This document shows, one piece after another, positions 45,854 to 46,647 of a stretch of 46,647 nt of DNA (position 1 is its first letter; every line of letters begins with the position of its first letter). A program made the position numbers and the translations under genes. The stretch is from Phaeodactylibacter sp. (lineage in GTDB: Bacteria; Bacteroidota; Bacteroidia; Chitinophagales; Saprospiraceae): assembly GCF_022763345.1 (NCBI RefSeq), contig NZ_JALEGS010000079.1, forward strand, positions 1-46,647, given 5' to 3'. The notes beneath the pieces were generated by a model. It had not been told where the DNA came from. It was given only the letters and a program-made list of their open reading frames with translations, and did not search any database.

Positions 45854-45922
45854 GCCCACAATGGTTTGCATAGCTGTCCATGCTCCTACCGTCGCACGGC
45901 AGATATGAAAACCGTTGTAAAC
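45854..45922 (+). other. attC-like palindromic site 4, end of the array
   Basis: The left arm GCCCACAATGGTTTGCAT and right arm ATGAAAACCGTTGTAAAC are largely complementary, with an inner CTG...CAG stem region. The left arm also matches the reverse complement of the unit's own starting core at 44425. The site ends two bases before the stop of the - strand regulator gene. Confidence 0.65.
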
Positions 45923-45923
45923 A

Positions 45924-46559
45924 TTAAAATGAAAATTGCTTTTGGTACTGCGATGGTGTAAGGCCTGTGTACCTTTTAAAAATTTTGCGGAAGAAATTCA
46001 AATCTTCGTAACCCGTAGCGTAGCTTATTTGACTAATATTGGATTCACCCGATTCCAACTTCTTTTTTGCAAATTCAACCTTTGTTCTTTGAATATACTC
46101 AAGTGGTGATATTCCAGTGGCCGCTTTAAATCTTCTTATAAATGTTCTCTCCGAAAGAGCAGACATATCAATTACTTTCTTTACGGTGATAGCTTCATGG
46201 ATTTGACATTCAATAAACCTTTGAGTAGCTAGAATAGCTTCGTCACCGTGTTTTTTCTGCCCTATGAAAATGCTGTAAGATTGTTGGGATACATTCCCTT
46301 TATTGATCAAGAGAATTTTGGCAGTGTAATTCGCAAGTCTTTTACCGTAATATTTCTCGATTAGATAGATGCCTAAGTTTAAAAATGAAGTGGAGGCTCC
46401 GGCCATAATGATATTGTCGTTATCCACCAAAATATTTTCACTTTTGACTGCCACCTTAGGGTACTGTTGCTTGAACTTTTCGGCAGCAAACCATGAAACG
46501 GTTGCCTCCCTGTTGTCCAATAAGCCGGTCTCGGCAAGTATAAATGCGCCGGTGTAGAC
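45924..46559 (-). CDS. GlxA-family AraC-type regulator, 5'-truncated by the terminal repeat
   Basis: About 211 residues remain. The N-terminal DJ-1/PfpI-like domain is cut: it begins at VYTGAFILAETGLLDNREAT VSW and ends near residue 75. The C-terminal AraC helix-turn-helix pair is complete (MSALSERTFIRRFKAATGIS, SQISYATGYEDLNFFRKIFK). The frame is open to 46559, where a stop in the repeat begins, so the ATG-less start is an artefact of truncation. In the family the residue before TGAF is normally Cys (the DJ-1 nucleophile position); here it is Tyr, exactly at the repeat junction. Confidence 0.85.
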   Translation of the reverse strand, partial: VYTGAFILAETGLLDNREATVSWFAAEKFKQQYPKVAVKSENILVDNDNIIMAGASTSFLNLGIYLIEKYYGKRLANYTAKILLINKGNVSQQSYSIFIGQKKHGDEAILATQRFIECQIHEAITVKKVIDMSALSERTFIRRFKAATGISPLEYIQRTKVEFAKKKLESGESNISQISYATGYEDLNFFRKIFKRYTGLTPSQYQKQFSF

Positions 46560-46646
46560 TTATGCTTCTTAAGACAGTCTATAATTGTAAAATAGTAGTT
46601 CCAATCAAGTTTGGCAGGGGCTAGCCCCTGCCAAACTTGCGCTTTG
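46553..46646. repeat. Right copy of the 94-bp inverted terminal repeat
   Basis: Exact reverse complement of 1-94, including the 32-bp palindrome centred on GGGGCTAGCCCC. Its inner edge TGTAGACTTATG meets the truncated GlxA gene. The same terminus at both window ends points to two copies of one element in opposite orientation or to the two ends of an element with long terminal inverted repeats. Confidence 0.8.
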
Positions 46647-46647
46647 C

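Larger units (their letters stand above)
39852..45922 (+). other. Integron-cassette-like gene array (CALIN-like, no integrase seen)
   Basis: Small unrelated + strand genes are separated by imperfect palindromes of 55-75 bases ending in a GTT core, each soon followed by the next start codon. In three units the first 9 bases are complementary to the left arm of the unit's own downstream palindrome: GTTGCCAAT/ATTGGCAAC (39852, 40346), GTTGGCTGT/ACAGCCAAC (43176, 43698) and GTTGTGGGC/GCCCACAA (44425, 45854). This is what cassette excision at attC sites predicts. The region is AT-rich compared with the core. Some units are damaged. Confidence 0.65.

Overview
The window looks like chromosomal DNA of a Bacteroidota bacterium, most likely of the Saprospiria/Lewinella type. 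The support is: secreted proteins ending in type IX secretion (T9SS) sorting domains, a TonB-dependent receptor with a carboxypeptidase-regulatory-like plug, promoters of the Bacteroidota TTTG/TAnnTTTG type, near absence of Shine-Dalgarno sites, and small families (DUF6122, DUF6495, choice-of-anchor B) that I associate with this phylum. The lineage is inference; no 16S gene is present.

Layout. 1-21,300 is an ordinary moderately GC-rich backbone: a 5'-truncated T9SS protein, a TonB receptor, a PAS-like/LuxR regulator, gcvP, a type II NADH dehydrogenase, a periplasmic FKBP isomerase, DUF6122, trmD with two small membrane proteins, a choice-of-anchor B secreted protein, DUF6495, TerC, and the branched-chain amino acid cluster ilvD-ilvB-ilvN with a terminator-like hairpin in its leader. 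At 21,382 lies tRNA-Arg(CCG) with a near-perfect promoter.

About 21,440-32,534 is an integrated mobile element of 11.1 kb bounded by a 17-bp direct repeat of the tRNA 3' end. Almost all its genes read leftwards: a tyrosine integrase, a membrane/coiled-coil/zinc-finger protein with two small helical partners, an excisionase-like HTH protein, a structured region that may be a replication origin, a phage II/X-like replication initiator, a PD-(D/E)XK-like nuclease, a 993-residue phage tail-hub-like protein, and a DUF5681 protein. No capsid, portal, large terminase, Zot or conjugation gene was recognised. It may be a phage satellite or an undescribed rolling-circle integrative element.

32,535-39,850 is an accessory zone: a second tyrosine recombinase next to attR, a T9SS protein, a Lys/Ala/Pro-rich protein, a GH19 lytic enzyme, and a GAF histidine kinase. 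About 39,850-45,922 is an AT-rich run of small unrelated + strand genes separated by imperfect palindromes ending in GTT-type cores. In three cases the first 9 bases of the unit are complementary to the left arm of its own downstream palindrome, as expected of integron gene cassettes with attC sites. No integron integrase is in view, so it resembles a CALIN (attC cluster lacking an integrase).

The window begins and ends with the same 94-bp sequence in inverted orientation, containing a 32-bp perfect palindrome. It truncates a T9SS gene at the left and a GlxA-type AraC regulator at the right, so both window ends probably lie in copies of one repeat or mobile-element terminus.
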